In this document: positions 35,380-44,008 of the stretch, one piece after another | Numbering within the stretch: the first letter of the stretch is position 1 | Layout: every line of letters begins with the position of its first letter | NCBI RefSeq assembly: GCF_017743865.1 | Contig: NZ_JAGHRJ010000002.1 | Coordinates: 310,001 to 374,000 of the forward strand | Direction of reading: 5' to 3' | DNA: 64,000 bases | DNA from: Labrenzia sp. R4_2 | GTDB lineage: Bacteria > Pseudomonadota > Alphaproteobacteria > Rhizobiales > Stappiaceae | Notes under the pieces: model-generated | What the model was told of the DNA's origin: nothing | What the model saw: the letters and a program-made list of their open reading frames with translations, nothing else | Database searches by the model: none | Made by a program: the position numbers and the translations under genes

Positions 35380-35468
35380 GAGTTCGATCCATGAGTTCAG
35401 GTTAAAGAAAAGGCCCGCGCGGCTTTCAACAAGCGCAGCGAACGGACCTTCAATTCGTTCGGATCGAG

Positions 35469-35497
35469 CTTATACGCCTGTCCAAATTGGGCGTCAA
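35469..35497 (-). promoter_or_regulatory. rplM–rpsI promoter
   Basis: On the minus strand TTGACG (35492–35497) and TATAAG (35469–35474) are 17 bp apart, close to the housekeeping consensus. Transcription would start about 80 bases before the rplM ATG, giving a leader that contains GAAAGCCGCGCGGGCCTTTTC-like complementary GC text; autoregulation by a ribosomal protein is possible but not shown. Confidence 0.65.
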
Positions 35498-35723
35498 GAA
35501 CCTTTATTCGCACAATACTCAAAATAACATAATAAAATCATATATTTAAAAAAACGGTATTATATTACCGCATCTTTTTTGCGTCTTTTGATGGCTTATC
35601 GTCATCCTGCTGCGTTGGTGAGACCAAAGCGCTGGAATTGGCAGCATTCAATTTTCCGCTATTTTACGCGCCCTTAAGCGGTCGATGGCTACGATCTCCC
35701 CCGGATATGACTGGGAAACCCTG
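35498..35723. other. AT-rich intergenic region with a bidirectional hairpin-like element
   Basis: The gap between the rplM promoter and the GGDEF gene is markedly AT-rich. At about 35549–35580 an A-run, a short inverted repeat (CGGTA/TACCG with six loop bases) and a T-run follow each other, which looks like a small bidirectional terminator. It sits upstream of genes pointing away on both sides, so it would terminate neither. It could insulate the promoters or bind a protein. No gene is seen here. Confidence 0.4.
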
Positions 35724-36953
35724 ATGAACGTCACGCGTTTGTACGAACAACATCGCTACACGCTTCTTGCCGCAGCCACGGGAACGCTGGCCCTGATCGG
35801 CATCGTGTGGATTGCACTGGACACCCTTATAGACTGGCAGGTCCAGGAAGCCATCAAACGCAACGCTGAGGAACGGGCACTCGCTTGGTCCCACAATTTC
35901 CTGGAAACCACGCCGTCTGCAATTGAACTGATCCAGACAGGCAAAGGCAATATGGACGATATCAACCGCCTGGAAGACTCCTTTGCCTTGGTGAACATCA
36001 TCCGCTTTCAGCTCTTTGACGCAGAAGGCCGGCAGACCTTCCTGTCTAATGGGAGCCTGGACCGGGACAGCAACTACGGCGACGCACCCAACGAGAACGC
36101 TGTTCGCGCCTTCGAAACGGGACAACCTGTCATCGAGGTTCATCACGATGACAATGACGAGCGGACGGATGGCGATCCCCGGGTTCCCGAGACCTATATC
36201 GAGGCGTATGTACCCGCGATCACCTCTTCCGGCGAAAAGGTTGGCACGATCGAGCTTTATGTGGATGCCAGTGCCTTTGAAGAAGCTTTGGAAGAAACCT
36301 TTCAGGAAGTCAGCATATACCTCGTCGCCGGAACCGTGCTCGTTCTTCTGTTCCCTATCGGCGCATTCGTGCGCCGGACCCAACAACTTATGCAAAACGA
36401 CAAGCGTATGCTTGAGTTGACGCGGTATGACCAACTGACCGGTGTTTTCAACCGCAATTCGACCACACAGCATTTAAAGGCACTGTTCATCGATCCCGAT
36501 AGAGCGGCCGGAACCGGCATTCTTTTTGTTGACGTGGACTATTTCAAACAGGTCAACGACAAGTACGGCCACGCCTGTGGTGATATCCTTTTGAAGCATA
36601 TCGCGGATGTGCTGAAATCCAGTATCCGCCTCAAAGACGATGTCGTTGGCCGCTATGGCGGGGATGAATTCGTGATCCTGTGCCGGAACATTACGAAAGA
36701 GGACTTCCGGGGGCTCTGGCAGCGCGTCATGGAAGGCGCCAAGACGCCCTGCACCCACGAAGGCAACAGCTACACACCCAGCTTGAGCGTTGGTGCTTAT
36801 CTCTCCCGCGATGGAGATACGGAAGACCTCGCCCTGCACCGCGCGGACTTGGCGGTCTACGCGGCCAAACGCGGCGGGCGCAACCAGGTCGTTGAATACT
36901 CAGAAGATCTGGAAGGGCTTTTCAAGGACGAAGCTGCTCAGAAAAGTGCCTGA
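35724..36953 (+). CDS. membrane diguanylate cyclase with a periplasmic sensor region
   Basis: A roughly 409-residue protein. A first membrane segment lies near residues 13–33 (LLAAATGTLALIGIVWIALDTL), then about 170 residues of likely periplasmic sensor domain (ERALAWSHNFLETTPSAIELI ... VEVHHDDNDE), a second membrane segment (IYLVAGTVLVLLFPIGAFV), and a GGDEF domain (LTGVFNRNSTTQHL ... GRYGGDEFVILCR). The motif is intact, so it should make cyclic di-GMP. An in-frame start at 35685 would add 13 residues; I prefer 35724 because it leaves a normal membrane signal. Confidence 0.87.
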   Translation: MNVTRLYEQHRYTLLAAATGTLALIGIVWIALDTLIDWQVQEAIKRNAEERALAWSHNFLETTPSAIELIQTGKGNMDDINRLEDSFALVNIIRFQLFDAEGRQTFLSNGSLDRDSNYGDAPNENAVRAFETGQPVIEVHHDDNDERTDGDPRVPETYIEAYVPAITSSGEKVGTIELYVDASAFEEALEETFQEVSIYLVAGTVLVLLFPIGAFVRRTQQLMQNDKRMLELTRYDQLTGVFNRNSTTQHLKALFIDPDRAAGTGILFVDVDYFKQVNDKYGHACGDILLKHIADVLKSSIRLKDDVVGRYGGDEFVILCRNITKEDFRGLWQRVMEGAKTPCTHEGNSYTPSLSVGAYLSRDGDTEDLALHRADLAVYAAKRGGRNQVVEYSEDLEGLFKDEAAQKSA

Positions 36954-36976
36954 CACTTTCTGGAGTATTTTGCCGA

Positions 36977-37402
36977 CTACCGCGGCGGGATCGAATAGGT
37001 GGCCGTTGCATGGGCAACCATGTCGTCCTGCCCCTCCCCGGCAATCGCGCAGTCGACCACCGCCAATCGTTTTCCGAGCTTCAAAAGACGGCAAGTTGCC
37101 AGCAGATCGCCCTGCTCCGGCTTTCTTAAGAAGTTGATGTTGAGATTGGTGGTGACAGCCAAGGCCTGCGGCCCGATATGCGCCAGAATGACGACATAGG
37201 CCGCAAAGTCTGCCATCGCCATCATGGTCGGACCGGACACCGTGCCACCGGGACGCAAATGCCGTTCATTGGCTGACAGGCGCAGCACGGCTTCGCCGGG
37301 CCCCACACTCTCGATTGCATAGACGCGGCCATCGGCATGGATTTGAGGAAAAACCTCATCCAGCATCCCCATGATTTCATCAGCGTTCATGATCGGCTGC
37401 AT
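36977..37402 (-). CDS. PaaI-family hotdog thioesterase
   Basis: A 141-residue hotdog-fold thioesterase. The helix text RHLRPGGTVSGPTMMAMADFAAYVVIL and NLNINFLRKPEQGDLLATCRLL are typical of the PaaI group, which hydrolyses acyl-CoA thioesters, often aromatic ones. I chose the ATG at 37402 (MQPIMNADEIMG), which follows GGGGGAG closely; the longer frame begins at TTG. In related genomes a PaaI-type gene lies just upstream of rplM, so here the GGDEF gene seems inserted between them. Confidence 0.85.
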   Translation of the reverse strand: MQPIMNADEIMGMLDEVFPQIHADGRVYAIESVGPGEAVLRLSANERHLRPGGTVSGPTMMAMADFAAYVVILAHIGPQALAVTTNLNINFLRKPEQGDLLATCRLLKLGKRLAVVDCAIAGEGQDDMVAHATATYSIPPR

Positions 37403-37502
37403 AGGCTCCCCCAATCCATTCAACTTGCAATCATTCTATCTCTTTGACTTACGTAAACGTCAAAGCAGTTCTAATGCAAGTATGTTCGCGGGACAGATCG
37501 TC

Positions 37503-38846
37503 TTATTCAGCAGGTTCGGTATTTCTGGAAACCCGTTTTTCCACTTCATATACGCCGCGATCCCAAAGCCACACGGCAAGCGCCTGGAGGCCAATTCCGG
37601 TGCGCATCTCAAATTCCTCAAAGTGGAACCTGGACGCCTTGAGCCCCTTGAGAACCAGACCGGATTTGAGTGCCTTTCGCATAGGCACAGGCCCGCAAAA
37701 GAAGACGTGCGCATTCGCAACATCGCCGCCAAGGTCGGACACGATGCGGTCCGCAGTCAGCCGGATACCCTCTGCGGAGTTGACGATGATCAGCTCCAGC
37801 GTATCAACCTCTTCAGCCAGCCGCTCCAGTTCGACCGCATAAGGAATGTCGTCCCGCTCCCGGACACAATAATAGAGCTTTACCGGACCGGTCTCGCGGC
37901 CCTTTAGACTTTCCGCAAAGGCCAGAAACGGGGTAATACCAACCCCTGCCCCAATCCACACCTGAGGATCCCGACCACGGGGCATCGAAAAATGCCCAAA
38001 TGGACCCGACACGGTTGCGCCCATGCCCGGCTGGACCATTCGTTGCAGCCGGTCGGTGTAATCGCCAAGATCCTTGATGGAAAACCGCAGGACCTTGTCG
38101 TCTGTCGGCGCGCCGCTGAGCGTAAAGGGGTGCTCCTCCCCAAGTCCGCCACCATCGATCGACAGAAACGCAAATTGCCCCGGCTTATGCCGCATCCCGC
38201 GCCCCTTGGGCACCAAGACCAGCTCCGTCAACCCGCCGACCCGACGGACAAGATCCACTTCATATCTGTGACCGCGCGGTGCCATCGGGCGAACAATAGA
38301 CATCCATACATAGGAAAATATTCCCAAAATACAGAATGCCGAAACATAGAGCCCAAGCGGATCGAGGTTGGAAAAGGGCTTTGCTATGAAGAAGAAATGA
38401 AATGCTCCGAGAAAGAAGAACACCCCGATGATGCGGTGGCTCCATTTCCAAAGGTGATATGGAATGAAGGTGATGACAGAGGCCAGGATCAGGATCATCA
38501 AGCCATAAAGGCTGATCTCACCGATATCTTCGGCAATTCCGGAGAGCGCCCCGCCGCGCAACCCGCTCATCTCCGCGTCAATGATGTCATGCAGCCCCAT
38601 GGCGACAAGCGCTATGACACCCAGCCACTTGTGCAGCACGTATATCCGGTCAAGAGGACCAAAAACGATCTCCAAACCCGGGGCCCTCGTTGCGACAAAC
38701 TGATTGATGCCCATCAGGATGAGAGCGGCGGAGCCAAGATATTGGCTGAACAAGGCAACCGGATCCCGCTCGGAGGCAATCGGCACAAACCAATAAACCG
38801 GTATTAGGACCGCAAGTACAATGAGGACAAGGCCGAGGGGGCGCAT
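37503..38846 (-). CDS. ferric-reductase-like transmembrane flavoprotein
   Basis: A 447-residue protein with about six membrane segments, then an FAD domain and an NAD(P) domain. Histidines in the membrane part (LHKWLGVIALVAMGLHDIID; YHLWKWSHRIIGVFFFLGAFHFFF) are spaced as heme ligands. The FAD site is HPFTLSG, with PGQFAFLSI before it, and the nucleotide site is WIGAGVGITPFLAFAESL; the C-terminus has FFCGPVPMRKAL. It resembles bacterial NOX/FRE-type oxidoreductases. The likely role is transmembrane electron transfer to Fe(III), oxygen or another acceptor. I chose the ATG at 38846 (MRPLGLVLIVLAVLI); the longer ORF adds a polar tail. Confidence 0.87.
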   Translation of the reverse strand: MRPLGLVLIVLAVLIPVYWFVPIASERDPVALFSQYLGSAALILMGINQFVATRAPGLEIVFGPLDRIYVLHKWLGVIALVAMGLHDIIDAEMSGLRGGALSGIAEDIGEISLYGLMILILASVITFIPYHLWKWSHRIIGVFFFLGAFHFFFIAKPFSNLDPLGLYVSAFCILGIFSYVWMSIVRPMAPRGHRYEVDLVRRVGGLTELVLVPKGRGMRHKPGQFAFLSIDGGGLGEEHPFTLSGAPTDDKVLRFSIKDLGDYTDRLQRMVQPGMGATVSGPFGHFSMPRGRDPQVWIGAGVGITPFLAFAESLKGRETGPVKLYYCVRERDDIPYAVELERLAEEVDTLELIIVNSAEGIRLTADRIVSDLGGDVANAHVFFCGPVPMRKALKSGLVLKGLKASRFHFEEFEMRTGIGLQALAVWLWDRGVYEVEKRVSRNTEPAE

Positions 38847-39058
38847 TGGAGATTTCCGTCTTCTTGGCTTTTGGCTCAGCAAAACGCGTGGGCAGATGCA
38901 CTCTGCCTTAGAAGAGCTCCATGACGGTGGCAAGACCGGGCGGGGGCCAACAAAAGATTATCGGACTGATTTTCTGGTATTTATATAAAACGTTTATCGA
39001 AACCCGGCAGACACTTGGTGACCCAACGCTTGGTCAAACCTCATCTGGAGGCATGCAC

Positions 39059-39535
39059 ATGACACGATACGGCCTTATCGCAGCTTTGACCGGCGGCATG
39101 CTTGCAAGTGCCGCGCATGCCGAAGACTGGACATATCTGGATGACCGGTCGACGCCCCAAAAACTGGTCGAAAGCTATTATTATGCGATCAGCAACCAGC
39201 TTTATGTTCAAGCTTACAGCTATTTTCAAAAGGATATGGCGCCCAAGGATTTCAAGTCCTGGTCGGAAGGTTATGCGGATACCAAAAGTGTTGAAGTGAC
39301 GTTCGGCCCGACTGAGCCTGATCCGGGTGCCGGTCAGATCTATTGGGGTCTCCCAGTCGCGCTTAAAACCACCAAGACCGACGGTTCGACTGTCATTTAC
39401 TCAGGCTGTTACACGATCCACATGGCAAATCTTGGAATGCAGACAGAACCACCCTTTCAGCCAATGGGGATCGTCGAAGCATCGCTCAAGGAAACGGACG
39501 TCCCTTTTGAAAAGGCCGCCCCTCAAAAGTGCTGA
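39059..39535 (+). CDS. secreted hypothetical protein
   Basis: A 158-residue protein with a signal peptide (MTRYGLIAALTGGMLASAAHA, cleavage likely after AHA). GGAGG lies seven bases before the ATG at 39059. The mature part (STPQKLVESYYYAISNQLYVQAYSYF ... KSVEVTFGPTEPDPGAGQIYWGLPVAL) has an alpha-plus-beta pattern reminiscent of NTF2-like domains, but I do not claim that family. Two cysteines (SGCYTI and the C-terminal KC) could pair. The next genes downstream are also secreted. Confidence 0.72.
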   Translation: MTRYGLIAALTGGMLASAAHAEDWTYLDDRSTPQKLVESYYYAISNQLYVQAYSYFQKDMAPKDFKSWSEGYADTKSVEVTFGPTEPDPGAGQIYWGLPVALKTTKTDGSTVIYSGCYTIHMANLGMQTEPPFQPMGIVEASLKETDVPFEKAAPQKC

Positions 39536-39762
39536 GCTTTGACTTCAAAGGGTGTGGGAGACAAGGCAAATACCTTCATCTGGTCATTTCCGCTTATCAT
39601 TTTGAAATAGATGTATTATTCGGAATATTAAGCGACCAGCTCAAGCTTTCGTAAATAGTGATGTGATTCAAAGGCGCGGCGAACTGCCTCGTAAACCAAA
39701 TTTAATTCAAAATCTATCGAAACTGCTTGTCCAACTCATGACGAGGACTGCGGATCGATAGC

Positions 39763-40548
39763 ATGGTGACAAGATATTTGTTCCGGAAGTTTGTTCTTTC
39801 TGCAGCGTTCTTGCTGGCTCTAATCCTGTCCGCCGTCGCGACGCCTTTGCAACTCGTAACGCTTCAATATCCGCCTTACGAGTATCAGGATGGCTACAAG
39901 GTAGACGGCATCGTCGTCCGCTTGCTTCACCACGCTTTTGAGAAGCTGGGACGGGACATAGAAATCACGGTCCTTCCATGGAAGCGCGCTCAACTCATGG
40001 CCAAAAAAGGCCAGGTCGACGGCATTTTCACCGTATATGAGACCCCTGAGCGGCTGAAGTATCTCGACTATTCCAAAAAGGTGCTGATCCCGCAGACGGT
40101 CTCCCTATGGGCGCTTCGAGAAACTGAAGTTGCCTACGATGGAACCATGGAAAGCCTAGCAGATGTTTCCATTGGTCTTGTTCTTGGTGTCAGCTACGGC
40201 GAAAAGGCCGACCGGGCGCTCAAGAGTGGCGCTTTGAAACACTTGGAGTATGCGCCGGACAGCGCGCAGAACATCAAGAAACTTCTGGCCGGTCGCACAT
40301 CCGTGGTCATCATGAACCGCTACGGTGCCCTGCACCATTTGCACCTTCAAGACGGCTTTGAACGGGTCAAAGAACTGACGCCCGAAATCTCTTCGGTTCC
40401 CTCCTATGTGGCCTTCTCGAAACTCAGAAATCATACCGCTCTTAGAGATCAATTCGACCAGGTTTTGGAGACCATGATCGCCTCTGGCGACTATGCGCGG
40501 ATCATCGACGACTACTTCGCGGAGAAATCGGCAAAAACGGAGTTCTAA
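39763..40548 (+). CDS. orphan solute-binding protein, SBP_bac_3 family (copy 1)
   Basis: A 261-residue periplasmic protein with a signal peptide ending near residue 26. The SBP_bac_3 fold is clear: LVTLQYPPYEYQDGYKVDGIVVRLL, EITVLPWKRAQLMAKKGQVDGIF, YLDYSKKVLIPQTVSLWAL and ASGDYARIIDDYF. Members bind amino acids or related small ligands for an ABC importer. No permease or ATPase is nearby. It is 50–60% identical by eye to the next gene, so the pair is a tandem duplication. Confidence 0.85.
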   Translation: MVTRYLFRKFVLSAAFLLALILSAVATPLQLVTLQYPPYEYQDGYKVDGIVVRLLHHAFEKLGRDIEITVLPWKRAQLMAKKGQVDGIFTVYETPERLKYLDYSKKVLIPQTVSLWALRETEVAYDGTMESLADVSIGLVLGVSYGEKADRALKSGALKHLEYAPDSAQNIKKLLAGRTSVVIMNRYGALHHLHLQDGFERVKELTPEISSVPSYVAFSKLRNHTALRDQFDQVLETMIASGDYARIIDDYFAEKSAKTEF

Positions 40549-40623
40549 AGTATCCGCCACTATGGCGGTTCGCGACACCCGATGCCCGCAGTCTGGGCGT
40601 CATAGCCACGGATGGAGGCACGC

Positions 40624-41379
40624 ATGAAGCGACTCGCACACATTACTCTGATTGCAATGGGACTGGCGTTCGGCGCAACAGCGGTCAAAGCAGAAACCGT
40701 CAGACTTGTGACCCTTGAATACCCGCCCTACCAGTATGAGGCCGGATCGGATGCCGACGGCATCGTCGTGCGCATCCTGCGCGAGGCATTTGCCAAAATG
40801 AACGCGGACATCAGCATTGAGGTTTTGCCTTGGAAACGATCTTTGAAGATGGTCGAGACCGGCGATGCCGATGCCATATTCACCGCCTACAAGACCGCCG
40901 AACGGGAAACCTTCCTCGACTATTCCAAAACCGTTCTGATGCCGCAAGTCGTCTCCGTTTGGGTCAACAAGGACAAGAGCGTTGCATTTGATGGCAGCAT
41001 GGACAGTTTAAGTGATGTCTCGATCGGCCTCGTAGACGGGTTGAGCTACGGCGGCACGGTTGATGACGCCATCAAATCAGGTGTTTTGACGTCTCTCGAC
41101 TACGCCCCGGAAAGCTCCAACAACATCAAAAAGCTCATGGGTGGGCGGATCGATGCCGTCATCATGAACAAATACGGCGCCATGCATCACCTGAAAAACC
41201 TAGGCGGTCTGGAGAAAGTCGAAGAGCTCGAGCCTGAACTGTCTTCTGTTCCGTCCTACATTGCATTTTCGAAAGCCAACAATCTGGCCGGTATGCGGGA
41301 TGAACTTGACACCATCCTGCAAGGCATGATCGACAGCGGCGAGTATCAAAGCATCATCGACGCTTATTTCGCCAAATAA
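40624..41379 (+). CDS. orphan solute-binding protein, SBP_bac_3 family (copy 2)
   Basis: A 251-residue periplasmic protein with a signal peptide (MKRLAHITLIAMGLAFGATAVKA). GGAGG lies five bases before the ATG at 40624. It follows copy 1 by 75 bases and shares its whole layout: LVTLEYPPYQYEAGSDADGIVVRIL, IEVLPWKRSLKMVETGDADAIF, FLDYSKTVLMPQVVSVWV and SGEYQSIIDAYF. A strong terminator follows, so the two probably form one transcript. No transporter is adjacent. Confidence 0.86.
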   Translation: MKRLAHITLIAMGLAFGATAVKAETVRLVTLEYPPYQYEAGSDADGIVVRILREAFAKMNADISIEVLPWKRSLKMVETGDADAIFTAYKTAERETFLDYSKTVLMPQVVSVWVNKDKSVAFDGSMDSLSDVSIGLVDGLSYGGTVDDAIKSGVLTSLDYAPESSNNIKKLMGGRIDAVIMNKYGAMHHLKNLGGLEKVEELEPELSSVPSYIAFSKANNLAGMRDELDTILQGMIDSGEYQSIIDAYFAK

Positions 41380-41400
41380 CCGAATGCTCCTACCTTGCGC

Positions 41401-41432
41401 GGCCCCGCCCGTTTGGTGGGGCCCTTTCTTTA
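41401..41432 (+). terminator. rho-independent terminator after the solute-binding-protein pair
   Basis: GGCCCCGCC (41401–41409) pairs with GGTGGGGCC (41415–41423) through nine base pairs, one of them G·U, with loop CGTTT, followed by CTTTCTTT. It starts 21 bases after the stop of copy 2. The tail overlaps the end of the convergent VOC gene. Confidence 0.8.
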
Positions 41433-41795
41433 TGCCGGTTCAAAGAGCTCGATAACGTTTCCGGATGGATCCCGGCACAGGATTTGTTTTCCGCCGGGCC
41501 CGGTGACGATGTCATTGAGGAAAGGGATTTCTTTCTGCCTGAGCTCTGTCACAAGCCTTTCCAGATCAACCACAATAAGGACGCAGCGGTTCCACCCTCC
41601 AGATTTCGGGACAGTTCCATCTGCCATCGGCTTTGACGCAGACGCCATTGGACCCGCCAGCCAGAGCTCAAGATCATCGCGTTGGAGAATCGCCATCGCC
41701 GGACCAAATTGCTGTTTAAGGTCAAATCCGAGATGATCCCGATAGAAGGAGACGGCCTCATCGACATTCTCAACAAGATACCGGAAATGCGCCAT
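41430..41795 (-). CDS. VOC-family protein (glyoxalase/bleomycin-resistance fold)
   Basis: A 121-residue vicinal-oxygen-chelate protein. The N-terminal module (MAHFRYLVENVDEAVSFYRDHLGFDL) and C-terminal module (GGKQILCRDPSGNVIELFEPA) carry the usual metal-ligand positions (His3 and the Glu in VIELFEP). I chose the ATG at 41795 because GGGAG lies seven bases upstream; the longer frame adds 15 residues. Function within the family (lyase, dioxygenase or drug binding) is not assignable. Confidence 0.83.
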   Translation of the reverse strand: MAHFRYLVENVDEAVSFYRDHLGFDLKQQFGPAMAILQRDDLELWLAGPMASASKPMADGTVPKSGGWNRCVLIVVDLERLVTELRQKEIPFLNDIVTGPGGKQILCRDPSGNVIELFEPA

Positions 41796-42028
41796 TGAAG
41801 TACTCCCTGCGGAATACAACCAGTAATTAAAGCCTTGCACCTCATAACACGACTGTCATTTATACGGATCTTTTCCGCTGATAAGGCTTCTCGCGCTCAA
41901 GAACAGTTCATCCCGTTAAGCGCGTATAATTTGACCTTACACGCTTAGCCTACATATCCTTACAATCTTTCCGTGAAACTCAGGTGTCAATGCACCCTTT
42001 CAAGTTGGAATTTTGTGAGGAACAGGAG

Positions 42029-42751
42029 ATGCACAAAAGCAGCAGTGGCCCGCGCGCGGACCAAGTGCGCTGCGACGCACTCTTCACGTACATCTTCATG
42101 CTGGTATCGTCTGCGTTGGCCACACTGGGCCCGCCGGATGCCGCGTTTTCCAGAAATCTCATCCCGAAGTTTCCGGCCGCATACTACACCGAACAAGGCA
42201 ACAAATACTTCGACACACTGGACAGCTATGCGTCCCGCGCCTCAAAGCCCAACTATTCCACCCATGTGATCCGGTGGGAGTGGCCTCCCTGGCTGTACCT
42301 GACCGGTCACAAGGACCACTGGATGACGATGGACCGGTTGCTTGTGCTCTATCCGACGCGCGTCCTAAACCGGGACTGCCGCAGTTTCAAGGTCCAACCT
42401 TTCAGCCGGTGCCGGGTCACTTTCCACTATGAGTGGATCGATTCCTATGTCGATATTTATCAGGAGTTCACCTTCAACGATTACGGGCAAATCACCTTCA
42501 TTGAAGCATGGACCGATGAAGCCGGTTTTCTCCCGATGAATGCAACAATTGACCGTTGGGCCGAGGGGAAAGCGGTGAACAGGCTATCGACCCGCGTACC
42601 AGGCCTTGGCCGCGCTGATGGGCGGTATCAAGCCATACCGCCAAAGCACCTTGCCCGTGTCGACCGCGATCTGCGAAACCTGCAGATCCGTCTCCGGGTC
42701 CCGGTGATCGCATGGCTGGTCGAAAGTGTGCGGTTCACGTTCAACGCCTAA
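42029..42751 (+). CDS. secreted or anchored hypothetical protein
   Basis: A 240-residue protein from an ATG at 42029, with AGGA upstream. A hydrophobic segment around residues 19–33 (LFTYIFMLVSSALATLG) could be a signal anchor. The rest is rich in aromatic residues (YYTEQGNKYFDTLDSY; RWEWPPWLYLTGHKDHW; YEWIDSYVDIYQEFTFNDYGQITFIEAW), the last part resembling a SnoaL/NTF2-like beta sheet. Four cysteines are present. No family is recognised. An alternative ATG at 41990 adds 13 residues. Confidence 0.6.
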   Translation: MHKSSSGPRADQVRCDALFTYIFMLVSSALATLGPPDAAFSRNLIPKFPAAYYTEQGNKYFDTLDSYASRASKPNYSTHVIRWEWPPWLYLTGHKDHWMTMDRLLVLYPTRVLNRDCRSFKVQPFSRCRVTFHYEWIDSYVDIYQEFTFNDYGQITFIEAWTDEAGFLPMNATIDRWAEGKAVNRLSTRVPGLGRADGRYQAIPPKHLARVDRDLRNLQIRLRVPVIAWLVESVRFTFNA

Positions 42752-42783
42752 GTGATTTTGGTCCGCGGATGCGGGTCTTCCAA

Positions 42784-43815
42784 TTAACCCCGCCGGCGCC
42801 CCCGGCGGCGGCCGGATCCGGCCCCCTCAGCTTCAGCAGCGCGCGCAGCATCGGCTTCCTTGTTGGGCGGAGACACCAGCGGGCCAATCTCTGAAATCAC
42901 CTGATCGAGAGTCGGACGCACACCCTTCTTGTACTCGTCAAGCGCAAGACGCATTGCCTTCAGATGGGAGGGAGACGTGCCACAACATCCACCGACAATT
43001 CGCGCTCCAGCGTCCAGAGCCATGCGGGCATAGTCCGCCATCAGTTCTGGTGTACCTGTATAGACTACCTCATCTCCCTTGATTTGGGGAATGCCGCAAT
43101 TGGCCTTAGCAACGACAACCGCGTCCGGATAGGCCTCGGTGATCTCCATGATGGCCGCCAGCAAATCAGAGGCACCGACGCCGCAATTCGACCCGATGGC
43201 AACGGGTGTGCAGGCAAACTGGTCCTGCAGATCCCCTAGCCCCCTTGGCGACAGCCCCATCATGGTTTTGCCCGCCGTGTCGAAACTAGCGGTGATGACC
43301 AGCGGCACATCGAAACCTTGAGCCGCCTCGGCGGCAGCCTTCATTTCCTCAATCGCGGACATGGTCTCGACCCAGAGCACATCGACACCGCCCTCAACAA
43401 GCCCTTCGATCTGTTCCCGAAAGGCCTCAACGCCCTCTTCGTAGGACAAGGCACCAAGTGGCTGGAAAAGTTCACCTGTCGGACCGATGGAACCACCGAT
43501 GAGAACGTCCCGGCCAGACTGTGCGTTGACTTCCTTCGCAAGGTCGACAGCAGCGATATTGAGTTCCTTCACGCGGTCCTGCGCGCTGTGAAGCTTCAAC
43601 CGGTGCCGGTTGCAGCCGAAGGTGTTCGTCAGAATGATGTCGGACCCTGCATCGACGAACGACTTATAGAGCGTCTTGATCTTTTGCGGTTCGTCCGTGT
43701 TCCAGAGTTCCGGCGCGTCGCCGGACACCAGCCCCATATCGAACAAGTTGGTGCCCGTTGCCCCGTCCGCCAGCAATGCACCTTTTTGAGCGAGGAAATC
43801 TTCAAACTTCGACAT
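42784..43815 (-). CDS. bmt: betaine–homocysteine S-methyltransferase
   Basis: A 343-residue homocysteine methyltransferase of the BHMT type, transferring a methyl from glycine betaine to homocysteine to give methionine and dimethylglycine. The N-terminus GALLADGATGTNLFDMGL and the zinc ligands in GSNCGVGA and GGCCGTSP are diagnostic. The C-terminus ends in an arginine-rich tail (GSGRRRGRRRG) that is not part of the barrel. I chose the ATG at 43815 (MSKFEDFLAQKG); the longer frame runs into the leader hairpin. It lies downstream of the dimethylglycine-dehydrogenase-like gene on the same strand. Confidence 0.92.
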   Translation of the reverse strand: MSKFEDFLAQKGALLADGATGTNLFDMGLVSGDAPELWNTDEPQKIKTLYKSFVDAGSDIILTNTFGCNRHRLKLHSAQDRVKELNIAAVDLAKEVNAQSGRDVLIGGSIGPTGELFQPLGALSYEEGVEAFREQIEGLVEGGVDVLWVETMSAIEEMKAAAEAAQGFDVPLVITASFDTAGKTMMGLSPRGLGDLQDQFACTPVAIGSNCGVGASDLLAAIMEITEAYPDAVVVAKANCGIPQIKGDEVVYTGTPELMADYARMALDAGARIVGGCCGTSPSHLKAMRLALDEYKKGVRPTLDQVISEIGPLVSPPNKEADAARAAEAEGAGSGRRRGRRRG

Positions 43816-44008
43816 GTCTTTTTGGTCTTTCCGAGTCGTACCGAGCCCGAAGGCAAATCTGAGGCCTGCAATAGCAGACCCCGCGCGGATGTCCACGCGG
43901 GGTTTTGTTTTTCCGGTTCGTCGGCTGTTCCAGCCCTGCGCCGGGAGCTAACCAGTTGTCTGATGGCCCCGGTTCAAGCCCGGGACTGCGGTCAATATAC
44001 GCCGCGCC
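43816..44008 (-). promoter_or_regulatory. structured leader region upstream of the BHMT gene
   Basis: The 193 bases between the FAD/GcvT gene and the BHMT gene are rich in inverted repeats. On the minus strand, going towards BHMT, they are CCCGG/CCGGG with a 7-base loop (43968–43984), GGCUG/CAGCC with a GAA loop, and a 10-bp stem at 43879–43902. No known SAM, SAH or cobalamin riboswitch signature was recognised. The region may carry a promoter and a leader for BHMT. Confidence 0.35.
43879..43912 (+). terminator. intrinsic terminator in plus-strand orientation, no plus-strand gene upstream
   Basis: CCCCGCGCGG (43879–43888) and CCACGCGGGG (43893–43902) form a 10-bp stem with a 4-base loop, followed on the plus strand by TTTTGTTTTTCC. 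This is a textbook intrinsic terminator for plus-strand transcription. The nearest plus-strand gene ends at 42751, over 1.1 kb away and antisense through BHMT. On the minus strand the same hairpin would be a leader stem 64 bases before the BHMT start. Confidence 0.7.

Noticed and set aside
43968-43984. tRNA T-arm-like segment (CCCGG-TTCAAGC-CCGGG) on the plus strand
   Set aside because: The 7-base loop fits a T-loop, but no matching acceptor strand, D-arm or anticodon arm is found at tRNA distances, and there is no CCA end.
43816-44008. SAM, SAH or cobalamin riboswitch before BHMT
   Set aside because: Hairpins exist, but none of the conserved core sequences of these riboswitch classes is visible; I kept the region only as an unassigned structured leader.
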